The translations under genes and the position numbers were made by a program. From Pseudomonadota bacterium (GTDB lineage Bacteria; Pseudomonadota; Alphaproteobacteria; Acetobacterales; Acetobacteraceae), in contig JAJZEV010000286.1 in assembly GCA_021805665.1 (NCBI GenBank), positions 12,645 through 53,323 of the forward strand: DNA of 40,679 nt, given 5' to 3'. The notes beneath the pieces are model-generated. The model was given only the letters and a program-made list of their open reading frames with translations, made no database searches and was not told where the DNA came from. Shown here one piece after another: positions 33,299-40,679 of this stretch; the stretch's first letter is position 1, and every line of letters starts with the position of its first letter.

Positions 33299-36200
33299 TT
33301 AGACTTCCTCCACCCGATCAACGCCCGGCAGCGATTTCAATGCCTGCGCCAGGCGCGGCGTGACGTTGTAGCCGCCGGGCAGGGCGATTTCGACGTCCCG
33401 CGCGCTGCCGATCCGGGGCACCAGCGTGACCCGCCCACGGCCACCGCTTTCGCGGCCCAGAATGGTGCCGATATGGGGGACGGCGGCGGTTTCATGCAGC
33501 CAGATGCGGATCGAGGCACCTGCCGCGGCGGCGGCCTGATCCAACGGGGTGACATCCATGGCGGTTATCCGCACGGCCTCACCCTCGGTTTTTAGTTCGG
33601 CGTTGACCAGCACGTTGTTGCCGGACCCCAGCAATTCGCGGGACCGGGTCAGCACTTCGCTGAAGCAGGTGACCTCCACCGATCCGGCGGCGTCGGAAAT
33701 TCGCACCCAGGCCATGCGGCTGCCGGTGCGGGTAATGCGTTCCTTTATTGCAACGACGGTACCGGCGATCTTCACCCGGCTGACACCTGCCGCGGCCCGG
33801 GATTCGATGTGAACCGACTGGGTGACACCAAGGCGCCGCAAGGCTTGGGCATACACGTCGAGAGGATGCGCGGTGAGGTGAAACCCCACGGCCTCGGCCT
33901 CGAACGCCAGCCGCTCCAGCGGCGGCCAATCCGGGAGATCCGGCAGGCGGAGGGATTCCGGTTTGCTGGACGCACCGCCGAACAGGCCGATCTGCCCGCT
34001 TTCCTTTTCCTCCTGGTCCGCCTGGGCTCGGCGCAGGATGGTTTCCGCGCCGGCAAACAGGCGGGAGCGGTTGCCGTCCAGCCGGTCGAACGCGCCAGCG
34101 CGGGCGAGGTTTTCGATCTGCATGCGATTGATCTGGCGCGGATCGACGCGGGTCGCGAAGTCGGCGATGTCGGCGAATGGCTTGTCCCCGCGGACAGCGG
34201 CGACGGATTCCATTGCCGAGAAGCCAACCTTCTTCACCGCCGCCAAGGCGTAACGAATGGCCAGGCGGCCATCCTCCATCCGCTCCACCGTAAAGTCGGC
34301 GTTGGACTTGTTGATGTCGGGCGGCAGGATTTTGATCGAACCGCGTTCGGCTTCCTGCTTCAGTGCTGCCAGGCGGTCGGTGTTGCTGATGGCCAGACTC
34401 ATGCACGACGCCAGAAACACTTCTGGATGGTTGGCCTTCAGCCACGCGGTCTGGTAGGCGACCAGGGCATAGGCGGCGGCATGCGATTTGTTGAAGCCGT
34501 AGTCGGCGAACTTCGCCATCAGGTCGAAGACCTCGGTGGCTTTCGCGGGGTCGATGCCGCGCTTGATCGACCCTTCGGTAAAGATGTTTCGTTGCGCCTC
34601 CATTTCCGCCGCGATTTTCTTGCCCATCGCCCGTCGCAACAAATCCGCACCGCCGAGGCTGTAGCCCGCCATCTTCTGGGCGATCTGCATGACCTGTTCC
34701 TGATAGACCATGATGCCATAGGTCTCTGACAGGATATCGTGAATCTCCGGGTGCGGCGCGTCCCAGGCCTCGCCATGCTTGCGCCGGCAATAGTCGGGGA
34801 TATTGGCCATCGGGCCGGGGCGATACAGCGCAACGGCGGCGATCAGATCCTCGAACCGGTCGGGGCGCATCTGGCGCAACGTGTCGCGCATGCCCTGGCC
34901 TTCCAACTGGAACACCCCGCCGGCGTCGCCCTTGGCCAGCATCTCATAAGTTCGCTTGTCGTCGAACGGCAGGCGATCCAGATCCACCGGCGTTCCCAAC
35001 CCCTTCAGGAAGTTTTCCGCCCGGCGCAGGATGGTCAGCGTGGTCAGGCCCAGGAAGTCGAACTTCACCAGGCCCGCCTGCTCCACATGCTTCATCGAGT
35101 ATTGCGTGACCAGAAAGTCCGATTTCGGATCCTTATACAGCGGGACAAGTTCCACCAGCGGACGGTCGCCGATCACCACGCCGGCGGCGTGGGTGGACGC
35201 GTGGCGATACAGACCCTCCACCCGCAAGGCGATTTCCAGCAGCCGGCCAATGGCTTCGTCCTGATCTCGTAACGTCTGCAAGCGGGGTTCGCCGTCCACC
35301 GCCTGTTGCAGCGTGACCGGCTTGGCCGGATTGTTGGGGATCAGTTCGGCGACTTTGTTGACGTGCCCGAACGACATGCCCAGCACACGGCCCACGTCGC
35401 GCACCGCGGCGCGGGCTTGCAGCTTTCCGAAAGTGATGATCTGCGCCACACGGTCGCCGCCGTATTCGTTGCGGACATAGTCGATGACCTTGTCCCGGCC
35501 CTCCTGGCAGAAATCGATATCGAAGTCGGGCATCGATACGCGTTCGGGGTTCAGGAACCGCTCGAACAACAGGTTGAAGCGCAGCGGATCCAGATCGGTG
35601 ATGGTCAGCGCCCAGGCAGCGACCGAACCCGCACCCGAACCGCGGCCGGGACCGACCGGTATGCCCTTGGCTTTCGACCACTGGATGAAGTCGGCGACGA
35701 TCAGGAAGTAGCCGGAGAACCCCATCTTGGCGATGACATCCAGCTCATACCGCAGGCGTACGCGGTAGGTTTCGCGGGTGGAGGCGTCGGCACCGATCGC
35801 ATCCATGCGCCGTTCCAGCCCCTCCGCGGCCATCGCCCGGACGGTTTCCTCCTCGGTCTGCCCGGGGCGGACCTTGGGGCATATCGGAAGCAGGGGTTTG
35901 CGGGTTTCGGCCATCGCGGCACAACGGCGGGCAATGGCGAGGGTGTTGTCGCAGGCTTCCGGCAGGTCGGCGAACAGAGCGCGCATGGCGGCGGCGGGCT
36001 TGAACCAGTGTTCGGCGGTGACCCGGCGGCGGTCCTGTTCGGACAGGGTGCGGCCCTCGGCGATGCACAGCAGGGCGTCGTGTGCCTCGTGCATGTCGGG
36101 CGTGGCAAAGTAGCAGTCGTTGGTGGCAACCAGCGGGATGCCACGGGCATCGGCCAGGCCGATCAGGCCGGGTTCGATGGCGGTTTCGACCGACAGGCCG

Positions 36201-36721
36201 TGACGGTGCAGTTCCTGAATGGTGCGGCCGGGGAACGCCTCCAGCATGGCATCCAGCAGGCGTTCGGCGTCGGTTTTCTGGCCTTCCGACAGCATGCGGC
36301 CGATCGGGCCGGTGGTGGCCCCGGTCAGCAGCAGAAGCCCGGCCGCATGCTGGGCGATCGTGGCGAACGGCAGTTGCGGTTTCAGGATCGGGTCGGTGTC
36401 CAGAAAGCCCATGGACGACAGGCGCTGCAGGTTGGCCATGCCCGTCGCGTCCTGCGCCAGCAGAACGATGGGATCGGGGGGCAGCCGAGGGTTGTCGGCG
36501 CGGGCGACGCCGATCTGGCAGCCGATGATCGGCTGGATGCCCTTGCCGGTGCAGTATTGGGAGAATTCCAGTGCGCCGAACAGGTTACCGGTGTCGGTAA
36601 TCGCGGCGGCGGGCATGTTCGCCGCCTTGGCCAGCGCGACGATCTTGTCGGGGCGGATGGCGCCCTCGCTTAGCGAATAGGCGGAATGGGTGCGGAGGTG
36701 GACGAAATCGGCGTATGGCAT
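33299..36721 (-). CDS. dnaE: DNA polymerase III subunit alpha
   Basis: 1140-residue replicative polymerase. The N-terminal PHP domain begins FVHLRTHSAYSLSEG. The palm carries MPDFDIDFCQEGRDKVID with catalytic Asp401 and Asp403, and GRGSGAGSVAAW and DFLGLTTLTIL elsewhere. The C-terminal part contains helix-hairpin-helix and OB-fold sequence (VSRVKIAGTVVAIKERITRTG). Length and motifs fit DnaE1, the essential form, rather than DnaE2/ImuC. The ATG gives MPYADFVHLR; a 45-codon extension upstream lies in the region of the divergent DUF2256 gene and was rejected. Confidence 0.97.
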   Translation of the reverse strand: MPYADFVHLRTHSAYSLSEGAIRPDKIVALAKAANMPAAAITDTGNLFGALEFSQYCTGKGIQPIIGCQIGVARADNPRLPPDPIVLLAQDATGMANLQRLSSMGFLDTDPILKPQLPFATIAQHAAGLLLLTGATTGPIGRMLSEGQKTDAERLLDAMLEAFPGRTIQELHRHGLSVETAIEPGLIGLADARGIPLVATNDCYFATPDMHEAHDALLCIAEGRTLSEQDRRRVTAEHWFKPAAAMRALFADLPEACDNTLAIARRCAAMAETRKPLLPICPKVRPGQTEEETVRAMAAEGLERRMDAIGADASTRETYRVRLRYELDVIAKMGFSGYFLIVADFIQWSKAKGIPVGPGRGSGAGSVAAWALTITDLDPLRFNLLFERFLNPERVSMPDFDIDFCQEGRDKVIDYVRNEYGGDRVAQIITFGKLQARAAVRDVGRVLGMSFGHVNKVAELIPNNPAKPVTLQQAVDGEPRLQTLRDQDEAIGRLLEIALRVEGLYRHASTHAAGVVIGDRPLVELVPLYKDPKSDFLVTQYSMKHVEQAGLVKFDFLGLTTLTILRRAENFLKGLGTPVDLDRLPFDDKRTYEMLAKGDAGGVFQLEGQGMRDTLRQMRPDRFEDLIAAVALYRPGPMANIPDYCRRKHGEAWDAPHPEIHDILSETYGIMVYQEQVMQIAQKMAGYSLGGADLLRRAMGKKIAAEMEAQRNIFTEGSIKRGIDPAKATEVFDLMAKFADYGFNKSHAAAYALVAYQTAWLKANHPEVFLASCMSLAISNTDRLAALKQEAERGSIKILPPDINKSNADFTVERMEDGRLAIRYALAAVKKVGFSAMESVAAVRGDKPFADIADFATRVDPRQINRMQIENLARAGAFDRLDGNRSRLFAGAETILRRAQADQEEKESGQIGLFGGASSKPESLRLPDLPDWPPLERLAFEAEAVGFHLTAHPLDVYAQALRRLGVTQSVHIESRAAAGVSRVKIAGTVVAIKERITRTGSRMAWVRISDAAGSVEVTCFSEVLTRSRELLGSGNNVLVNAELKTEGEAVRITAMDVTPLDQAAAAAGASIRIWLHETAAVPHIGTILGRESGGRGRVTLVPRIGSARDVEIALPGGYNVTPRLAQALKSLPGVDRVEEV

Positions 36722-36788
36722 TAGGCCAGGATAGCAGGTGCGCCCGATTCTGGGCAGGGATGGATTGCGATCTGCTTGGGGGCAACCT

Positions 36789-36938
36789 GTGCGCCGGAAA
36801 TCCGATTTGCCGACGAAGGTATGCGCGGTCTGCGGCAAACCGTTTGCCTGGCGCAAAAAATGGGCGAAAGTTTGGCAGGAGGTCCGCTACTGCTCCGAAC
36901 GGTGCCGGCGTAGCAGGGGCGCCGGTGCGCGGTATTAG
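36789..36938 (+). CDS. DUF2256 small zinc-binding protein
   Basis: 49-residue protein (GTG start) with [20 protein letters not shown] and [13 protein letters not shown], the complete DUF2256 signature and its four cysteines. The function is unknown; homologues are often encoded near cryptochrome/photolyase genes, but none is seen here. GGGGG before the GTG is only a fair ribosome-binding site. A farther GTG at 36738 is possible. Divergent from dnaE with 67 bases between the starts. Confidence 0.85.
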   Translation: MRRKSDLPTKVCAVCGKPFAWRKKWAKVWQEVRYCSERCRRSRGAGARY

Positions 36939-37081
36939 GTTGCTCACCGCAGTCGACACCAAGCCAACAGGCGGGGGAACTGTCCAGCCTCGTCAATCCC
37001 GGGTTCGCAGGGGAGTTGCGTCAGTATTCTGCGACAAGGGCGTCAGAGTCCGGATCAACCGGACCCCGACGAAAGCCGGCG

Positions 37082-37693
37082 TCAGCCGCGCCGCCGCAAC
37101 ACCGCATCCTTGATCAGCGGGATACGGTCGTTACCGAAATACATGTCGTCACCGCCGACGAATATCGTCGGAGATCCAAACGCGCCCCTGTCGATCGCTT
37201 CCTGCGTGTTGGCGCGCAGCGTGTCCTTGACCGGCTGCTGGTCGATGGCCGCGAACAGCTTCGGTGCGTCGATGCCGAGGGCGTCGCAGATCCCGGTCAG
37301 TACCGGAATTTGCGAGATATCCTTATCGTCCGTCCAATAGGCCTTGAACGCGGCCCTGGCGAATGGCACCAGCTTGTCCTCCGGCTCCAGAACGATGCAG
37401 GCGCGCATTGCCTTGACGCTGTTCACCGGGAACACCGTGGGCCGGTAATGGATCGGCAGCCCAAGATAGCGCGCCCAGTCCTGCTGATCCTTCTTGCTGT
37501 AGGCGGATTTCGCCGGCACGGGCGCGTCGCGGGAGTTATAGACGCTTTGGTTCACGGCGTTGAAGACGCCGCCGACAAGAAACGGGCGCCACTGGATGGC
37601 GGCGCCGATTTCATCCTGCATCCGCAACAGAGATTCGAAAGCGAAATAAGTCCATGGGCTGGAGCAGTCGAAGAAACATTCAAGTTCGGCCAC
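37082..37693 (-). CDS. 2-hydroxychromene-2-carboxylate isomerase family (DsbA-like fold)
   Basis: 203-residue kappa-class GST/DsbA-fold protein. FFDCSSPWTYFAFESL at the N-terminus has the conserved catalytic serine. Further along are PVFPVNSVKAMR-type sequence (TVFPVNSVKAM), FKAYWTDDKDIS and GAFGSPTIFVGGDDMYFGNDRI, all typical. The family isomerises 2-hydroxychromene-2-carboxylate in naphthalene breakdown; no other naphthalene genes are here, so the true substrate is probably different. GTG start, with AGGAG eight bases upstream. Follows a GST gene in the same direction. Confidence 0.93.
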   Translation of the reverse strand: MAELECFFDCSSPWTYFAFESLLRMQDEIGAAIQWRPFLVGGVFNAVNQSVYNSRDAPVPAKSAYSKKDQQDWARYLGLPIHYRPTVFPVNSVKAMRACIVLEPEDKLVPFARAAFKAYWTDDKDISQIPVLTGICDALGIDAPKLFAAIDQQPVKDTLRANTQEAIDRGAFGSPTIFVGGDDMYFGNDRIPLIKDAVLRRRG

Positions 37694-37716
37694 GGGGTTG
37701 TCTCCTGTTATCGTTA

Positions 37717-38439
37717 TCAATAAGCGACAGGACGAGCGCGCTGATTGTACATAATCTTCGCTCTGCGTTCCTGTTCGTCCGGCGGAAGTTTCGTCACGTC
37801 CTCGGAAAGACCGGCGCCCGCGGCCATACCGAGCCGGAGGGCCGGGCGGGCCGACAATTCGTCGTGCCAGCGCTTCACGTATTTGAATTCCTCGATGTCC
37901 TGGCCTTGGGCTTTCCAGTTGACCGTCCACGGATAGCAGATCATGTCGGCAATGGTGTATTCGTTACCGGCTAAATATTGGCTTTCATACAGACGGTTGT
38001 TCAGCACGCCATACAGACGGTTTGCTTCATCGGTGAAGCGGCGGACGGCATAGGATTGATCGCCCTGTTTGTCGCCCAGCCGGCGGAAATGCCCGCATTC
38101 GCCCAGTTTGGGGCCTTGGTTGGCCATCTGCCAGATTACCCATTGGGTCACCGCGTATTTGCCGCGGGTGTCCCGGGGGTAGAACTTTCCGACTTTTTCC
38201 GCCAGATACAGCATGATCGCGCCGGATTCGAATATCGCAATCGGCTCCCCGCCGCCGGCCGGGGCGTTGTCCACCATCACCGGCATGCGGTGATTGGGGT
38301 TCATCTTCAGGAACTGGGGCGTGAACTGGTCGCCGCGGCCGATATTCACCGGAACGATACGGTAGGGGATTTCGGCTTCTTCCAGCAGGATCGTCACTTT
38401 CTTGCCGTTGGGCGTCGGCCAGTAGTGCAGGTCGATCAT
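37717..38439 (-). CDS. Glutathione S-transferase, Nu-class/YfcG-like
   Basis: 240-residue GST. The thioredoxin-like N-terminus is IDLHYWPTPNGKKVTILLEEAEIPY with the Thr-Pro-Asn region, followed by NPNHRMPVMVD and IFESGAIMLYLAEK, the glutathione-binding E-S-G-A motif. The C-terminal part (GNEYTIADMICYPWTVNW) matches the YfcG/YghU group, which act as disulfide-bond reductases as well as transferases. GAGAGGAA is eight bases before the ATG. Directly followed (23 bases) by the isomerase-like gene, so the two glutathione-fold enzymes are probably co-transcribed. Confidence 0.95.
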   Translation of the reverse strand: MIDLHYWPTPNGKKVTILLEEAEIPYRIVPVNIGRGDQFTPQFLKMNPNHRMPVMVDNAPAGGGEPIAIFESGAIMLYLAEKVGKFYPRDTRGKYAVTQWVIWQMANQGPKLGECGHFRRLGDKQGDQSYAVRRFTDEANRLYGVLNNRLYESQYLAGNEYTIADMICYPWTVNWKAQGQDIEEFKYVKRWHDELSARPALRLGMAAGAGLSEDVTKLPPDEQERRAKIMYNQRARPVAY

Positions 38440-38567
38440 GGTGTCTGGTTCCTCTCGATTAGGGTTAGTGAAATGCTACCGCACTGCCGCCAGACAGGCC
38501 AATGGCGGTTGACGCCCGCCGCCCGCCCCGGTCTGATGGCGGTAACAGTTTGGATGGATACAGAACC

Positions 38568-39281
38568 TTGGCTTCAGACATCGTACTCGTACACAGCTCC
38601 GACCTTCACGTCGATGACGACCCGCATCAGGGTCCGTACGGCGAGGACGGCACCACCGGCCTGCGTGTCGTGCTGAACGCGGCCAAAGAGCACAACGCCG
38701 ATTATGTGCTTCTGGTCGGCGACATCTTCGACAACAACCGCCAGTCCGCGGCGATCGTCGCGCAGTGCGTGGCGCTGCTGGCCGACATCGACCGGCCGGT
38801 GATCGTTCTGCCCGGGAACCACGATCCGGTGACGCCGGATTCCGTCTGGCTGCGTGGCGGCCTGAACAAGCTGCCGAATGTCCACATCATCGGCGTGACC
38901 CACGACCTGGCGGTTCACTTTCCCGATCACGACCTGGAGGTTTGGGGGCATGCCCATGTCGATTACAGCAACATGGTGCCGCTCCGCGAACCCCGGCCCC
39001 GCACTGCCCGATGGCACATTACCCTGGCGCACGGTCATTACGAGGACGACGGCGCCATCCCGCTGCGCCCGTCCTGGCTGATCGCGAACGCGGAAATCGA
39101 GGCGACCAAGGCCGACTACCTGGCGCTGGGGCATTGGAACCGGGCGGCGGAGGTTGGCACCGGGACGACGGTGCCGGCATACTACTCGGGGTCGCCCGAC
39201 CTGGCGAAATCGGTCAACGTCGTGCGGTTGCGGGGCAACGGGACGGTGGATGTCGCCAGGGCGCCGATCGCCTGGGATTAG
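38568..39281 (+). CDS. Metallophosphoesterase (SbcD/calcineurin-like)
   Basis: About 237 residues of the calcineurin-like fold. Metal-binding motifs in order: HSSDLH (Asp12, His14), VGDIFDNNR, PGNHDP, LAHGHYEDDG and LGHWN, with the expected spacings. Length is short for a nuclease SbcD, so it is a single-domain phosphoesterase; whether it acts on DNA, nucleotides or other phosphoesters is not clear. The start is uncertain: TTG 38568 gives MASDIVLVHSSDLH, which fits the family, while an ATG at 38502 would add 22 poorly conserved residues. Confidence 0.88.
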   Translation: MASDIVLVHSSDLHVDDDPHQGPYGEDGTTGLRVVLNAAKEHNADYVLLVGDIFDNNRQSAAIVAQCVALLADIDRPVIVLPGNHDPVTPDSVWLRGGLNKLPNVHIIGVTHDLAVHFPDHDLEVWGHAHVDYSNMVPLREPRPRTARWHITLAHGHYEDDGAIPLRPSWLIANAEIEATKADYLALGHWNRAAEVGTGTTVPAYYSGSPDLAKSVNVVRLRGNGTVDVARAPIAWD

Positions 39282-39675
39282 CTGGCGGCGGCGATCGCAT
39301 TTCTAGCACGGGCAGATCGGGCCTCGATAACACGATGTCAACGCTGCAAAGTGTGCATCGATCATAAACCGACCAGCGGGTGTTGATCTTTATGCATCTG
39401 GCATCGCGGTAAGTAATCGCACTCCTGCCAAGCCGGCTTTTATCGCTTCAGCTGGTCCGTTTGTCTCCTCCGCTGCAAGAATTACGTCCGCCCGATCTGC
39501 TACTTGCCCCCGGGCTGACGTCGGATTGATCGCCTTTGCTCAGCCGACCAAGTTAGCATCCCTATTACGATAACATTAGCTAACAATCGGCCTTCGATGC
39601 TAAGATATGACAAGCTCGCCAGTTACGCTGGACAGCGATTTCCCCTGATGTTTGTCTGCAGCGATTGAGGCTTAT
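39282..39675. other. AT-richer intergenic patch, possible boundary of acquired DNA
   Basis: 394 bases, by eye only about half G+C against about two-thirds around it. No complete gene seen. It holds a 49-codon start-less open frame on the minus strand (listed separately) and TA-rich sequence near 39560-39590 that may contain the promoter of the HEPN operon, though no convincing -35 was found. Confidence 0.5.
39390..39539 (-). pseudogene. Start-less 49-codon reading frame, possible gene remnant
   Basis: Reads as an uninterrupted frame ending in TAA, with protein-like composition (GQVADRADVILAAEETNGP and then EAIKAGLAGVRLLTAMPDA). An in-frame TGA lies just upstream, and the only ATG and GTG are close to the 3' end. 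This would fit the C-terminal remnant of a lost gene. I do not recognise the family, and a chance frame of this size is possible. Confidence 0.25.
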
Positions 39676-40101
39676 ATGGGAGCTGGCCAAAAGCGGAGTG
39701 ACCTTCAGGCGAATGCCCGGGCAAAGCTCGATGACGCGATCTTGCTGCTTGAAAATGGGCGATATTCCAATGCCTACTATCTCGCGGGATACGCGGTTGA
39801 GATCGGCCTGAAGGCGTGTATCGCCGCCCAAATCAGTGCGGAAACCATTCCCGATAAGGCCTTTATCAAAGGCATTCTGAACCACCAGTTTAAGACCCTG
39901 GTTGGTCTGGCCGGGCTTGCGGGATTGCTAAAGGATGAGGAGAATAATGACCAAATTTTTGCTACGAACTGGGCTCTCGCAGCGCAATGGGAGCCTGATG
40001 CTCGGTATGACGCGATCGATCCTATGTCGGCTCAGCTCCTCGTCGAGGCTATAGCTAGTCCAACCTCAGGAGTTCTGAAATGGATCAAAACACATTGGTA
40101 A
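39676..40101 (+). CDS. HEPN domain protein without the canonical RNase motif
   Basis: 141-residue helical protein. LLLENGRYSNAYYLAGYAVE followed by IGLKACIAAQ is the core of HEPN-domain proteins, and NHQFKTLVGLAGLAGLL with a C-terminal W-x4-RY (WEPDARYD) fits a subgroup I have seen as uncharacterised HEPN proteins. The R-x4-6-H motif of RNase-active HEPN toxins is absent, so canonical RNase activity is not expected. GAGG lies five bases before the ATG. It overlaps the next gene by 22 bases. AT-richer than the rest of the window, suggesting transfer. Defence or toxin-antitoxin roles are inferred from the fold only. Confidence 0.8.
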   Translation: MGAGQKRSDLQANARAKLDDAILLLENGRYSNAYYLAGYAVEIGLKACIAAQISAETIPDKAFIKGILNHQFKTLVGLAGLAGLLKDEENNDQIFATNWALAAQWEPDARYDAIDPMSAQLLVEAIASPTSGVLKWIKTHW

Positions 40102-40454
40102 GCAGCGGGCACGCGCTTGTAACAGAGATGGATGCAACGGGCTTCAGTCCACGCGTGGCAATGTGGGTTCATAATACCGACACCGACACATGGAAGCTAT
40201 GGCTGGTGCCCCCGAAAGGAAGTAAGGATAAAGCCGATTTCTACAGGCGTATCGCACAGATTGTGTCCGCGCATAGAGCGGAGGTCGGTAATCTAGATGC
40301 GAGCGACACGGAAATGGCCTTGGATACGCATCCCGCTGTCCAGGGTATCAGTCAATTCATGCGAATTTCCGGCCTCGGAGCCGCTCATTTTTCTGGTAAT
40401 CGCTTCAACGGTTACTATTTACCGGACGGAATCATTATGCGCTCGAACTTGTAG
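40080..40454 (+). CDS. Unknown small protein, partner of the HEPN gene
   Basis: 124 residues, no family recognised with confidence. It starts inside the HEPN gene, with AGGAG seven bases before its ATG, so translation is probably coupled. Seen: FSPRVAMWVHNTDTDTWKLW, DKADFYRRIAQIVSAHRAEV and a C-terminal HFSGNRFNGYYLPDGIIM; no membrane helix, signal peptide or known catalytic motif. The mix of aromatic strands and short helices suggests a compact alpha/beta fold. The nucleotidyltransferase (MNT) motif expected of classical HEPN partners is not present. Confidence 0.75.
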   Translation: MDQNTLVSSGHALVTEMDATGFSPRVAMWVHNTDTDTWKLWLVPPKGSKDKADFYRRIAQIVSAHRAEVGNLDASDTEMALDTHPAVQGISQFMRISGLGAAHFSGNRFNGYYLPDGIIMRSNL

Positions 40455-40497
40455 ATGCCAGACGGTGTAGCGGGTTCACACGCTTCCCTCAAGAACA

Positions 40498-40679
40498 TCA
40501 CCCGTCGGCGCGCGGAACCCACGGAATTTGCGCCACTTCGATCCCCTCTTCGATCAGGCTCTCGGCCTGTTCCTCCGAGGTCTCCCCATAGATCGGCTTC
40601 GCGTCTGCCTCGCCGCGATGCATCGCCCGCGCCCGATCCGCGAAATCCGGCCCCACATACTCGCAATTTTTCTCAACCT
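40498..40679 (-). CDS. DUF1178 family protein, C-terminal part
   Basis: Last 59 residues of a gene that continues off the right edge. NCEYVGPDFADRARAMHRGE, KPIYGETSEEQAESL and EEGIEVAQIPWVPRADG match the C-terminal half of DUF1178, an alphaproteobacterial family whose N-terminus usually carries a zinc-ribbon-like CxxC region. The role of DUF1178 is unknown. It converges with the HEPN operon, 43 bases away. Confidence 0.88.
   Translation of the reverse strand, partial: VEKNCEYVGPDFADRARAMHRGEADAKPIYGETSEEQAESLIEEGIEVAQIPWVPRADG

Noticed and set aside
36990-37060. tRNA-like GGGTTCG stretch
   Set aside because: No acceptor or anticodon stem can be formed around it.
40415-40666. 83-codon minus-strand opening at the right edge
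   Set aside because: Low-complexity Gly/Arg composition; the true gene there is the DUF1178 C-terminus in another frame.
1-40679. CRISPR arrays, insertion sequences, integrases, rRNA
   Set aside because: Looked for regular repeat-spacer patterns, transposase or integrase motifs and rRNA-like sequence; none seen.

Overview
The window is about 40.7 kb of GC-rich DNA. Gene content points to an alphaproteobacterium, most likely of the Acetobacteraceae/Rhodospirillales type. The main reasons are an ALA-synthase type hemA (the C4 haem pathway typical of alphaproteobacteria), a System I cytochrome c maturation block, a complex I operon end, a short RHH_4 protein, a DUF1178 gene and two perfect FNR/FixK-type boxes. 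The taxonomic placement is inference; no rRNA gene is present.

Layout. Positions 1-2102 hold the end of a complex I operon (nuoM C-terminus, nuoN). Positions 2171-5508 carry an uncharacterised protein with a sugar-surface flavour, then a coupled pair of a beta-hydroxyacid dehydrogenase family enzyme and an SCP2-like/alpha-beta hydrolase fusion. Positions 5515-8869 hold a lipoprotein lytic transglycosylase with a SPOR domain, an SDR and a luciferase-like monooxygenase. A 540-base gap with a large, nearly perfect RNA-type hairpin precedes an EF-G paralogue with divergent GTPase motifs (9409-11355). Positions 11737-15118 form a metabolic/transport run (SDR, CaiB-type CoA-transferase, DHA2 MFS exporter), followed by an alpha/beta hydrolase and a divergent M20 amidohydrolase. 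A sterol-desaturase-like diiron membrane protein lies at 17467-18519.

Positions 18852-20171 are the ribosomal operon rpsF-rpsR-rplI. Behind it are three successive hairpins and a cyclopropane-fatty-acid-synthase-like gene, a second luciferase-like monooxygenase, a BolA protein, an Lrp/AsnC regulator and an RHH protein. Positions 23943-29567, all on the minus strand, read in transcription order hemA, ccmF, ccmG, ccmH, ccmI. This puts the first step of haem synthesis beside the cytochrome c haem-ligation module, with an FNR/FixK box upstream of hemA. After a DUF2889 gene come two lower-GC surface-glycan style genes (methyltransferase/GT9-like fusion and FkbM), then dnaE, a DUF2256 gene, a 2-hydroxychromene-2-carboxylate isomerase family gene, a GST and a metallophosphoesterase.

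The right end (about 39.3-40.5 kb) is a visibly AT-richer patch with a two-gene operon: a HEPN-domain protein without the canonical RNase motif and an overlapping small protein of unknown function. The window closes in the C-terminal part of a DUF1178 gene. The most unusual signals are the HEPN operon, the paired FNR boxes, the EF-G paralogue with its SD-masking hairpin, and the hairpin series after rplI. No CRISPR array, rRNA, tRNA, transposase or prophage gene was seen.
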